A stretch of 5,604 bases of DNA from Bacillota bacterium (GTDB lineage Bacteria; Bacillota; Limnochordia; Limnochordales; ZCTH02-B6), in contig PKQR01000141.1 in the NCBI GenBank assembly GCA_017578085.1, positions 1-5,604 of the forward strand, in the 5' to 3' direction. Within the stretch, counting starts at the first letter, position 1, and the number at the start of each line of letters is the position of its first letter. This document shows, one piece after another, positions 5,543 to 5,604 of this stretch. The notes under the pieces are model-generated. The model saw only the letters and a program-made list of their open reading frames with translations. It ran no database searches and had not been told where the DNA came from. The position numbers were made by a program, and so were the translations under genes.

Positions 5543-5604
5543 ATGCGGCCAGGGCAAACTGTGCCGTTGAAGGGGTGGACGGTCATCGACGCGCTGGCGC
5601 AACT
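5543..5604 (+). CDS. Start of a downstream gene, possibly DNA polymerase III delta subunit
   Basis: After the comEC stop a frame stays open to the window end. From ATG 5543 it reads MRPGQTVPLKGWTVIDALAQ; GTG 5561 is an alternative start in the same frame. In many Firmicutes holA (clamp-loader delta subunit) follows comEC, and its N-terminus is a short helix preceding a Gly-rich APVYLLYG strand. TVIDALAQ would fit that helix, but the fragment is too short to recognise. No convincing ribosome binding site precedes either start, so the exact start and even coding status are uncertain. The identification rests mainly on known gene order. Confidence 0.35.
   Translation, partial: MRPGQTVPLKGWTVIDALAQ

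Noticed and set aside
4980..5570. 196-residue plus-strand open frame in the comEC MBL region
   Set aside because: It is a +1-type shadow of the conserved ComEC C-terminus with Arg/Gly/Ala-rich composition. The GGAGGAGG near 5490 is coding sequence of comEC.
1..5604. CRISPR arrays, tRNA/rRNA genes, insertion sequences or a novel defence system
   Set aside because: No regularly spaced repeats, cloverleaf-like sequence, transposase motifs or terminal inverted repeats were seen. Nearly all the DNA is explained by leuS, a glutaredoxin, comEA and comEC.

Overview
The window comes from a strongly GC-rich bacterium with Firmicutes-type gene content. A comEA-comEC competence pair is followed by a possible holA start, near a bacterial leuS with a Clostridia/Bacilli-like core and a small CPYC glutaredoxin. 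Ribosome binding sites are strong and purine-rich, and GTG/TTG starts are plausible. A high-GC Firmicute of the Symbiobacterium/Thermaerobacter/Limnochordia kind is my best guess. It rests on composition and gene order only.

Layout. (1) 1-2037, plus strand: the 3' four-fifths of leuS (leucyl-tRNA synthetase), whose start lies upstream of the window. (2) 2038-2168: a short convergent intergenic region with a strong GC-rich hairpin and a T-rich tail, probably the leuS terminator and perhaps shared with the opposing gene. (3) 2169-2405, minus strand: a 78-residue glutaredoxin-like protein. (4) 2406-2603: a divergent intergenic region. It holds the glutaredoxin ribosome binding site, a sigma-A-like promoter and two 16-bp palindromes of ATACC...GGTAT type, which resemble operators of CsoR/CstR-family repressors. 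(5) 2604-3137, plus strand: a short ComEA with one membrane anchor, a low-complexity linker and a C-terminal helix-hairpin-helix DNA-binding domain. (6) 3142 (or 3130)-5511, plus strand: full-length ComEC/Rec2, the DNA-uptake channel with a metallo-beta-lactamase-like domain. (7) 5543-5604: the beginning of another open frame, possibly holA.

How the genes work together. ComEA binds incoming DNA outside the membrane and hands it to the ComEC channel; the two are adjacent and look translationally coupled. leuS is housekeeping and appears transcriptionally insulated. The glutaredoxin looks like a separately controlled thiol-redox gene. Its operator-like promoter suggests control by copper or by reactive sulfur species, although no regulator gene is visible here. 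That promoter is the most interesting part of the window; the rest is mostly ordinary core genome.
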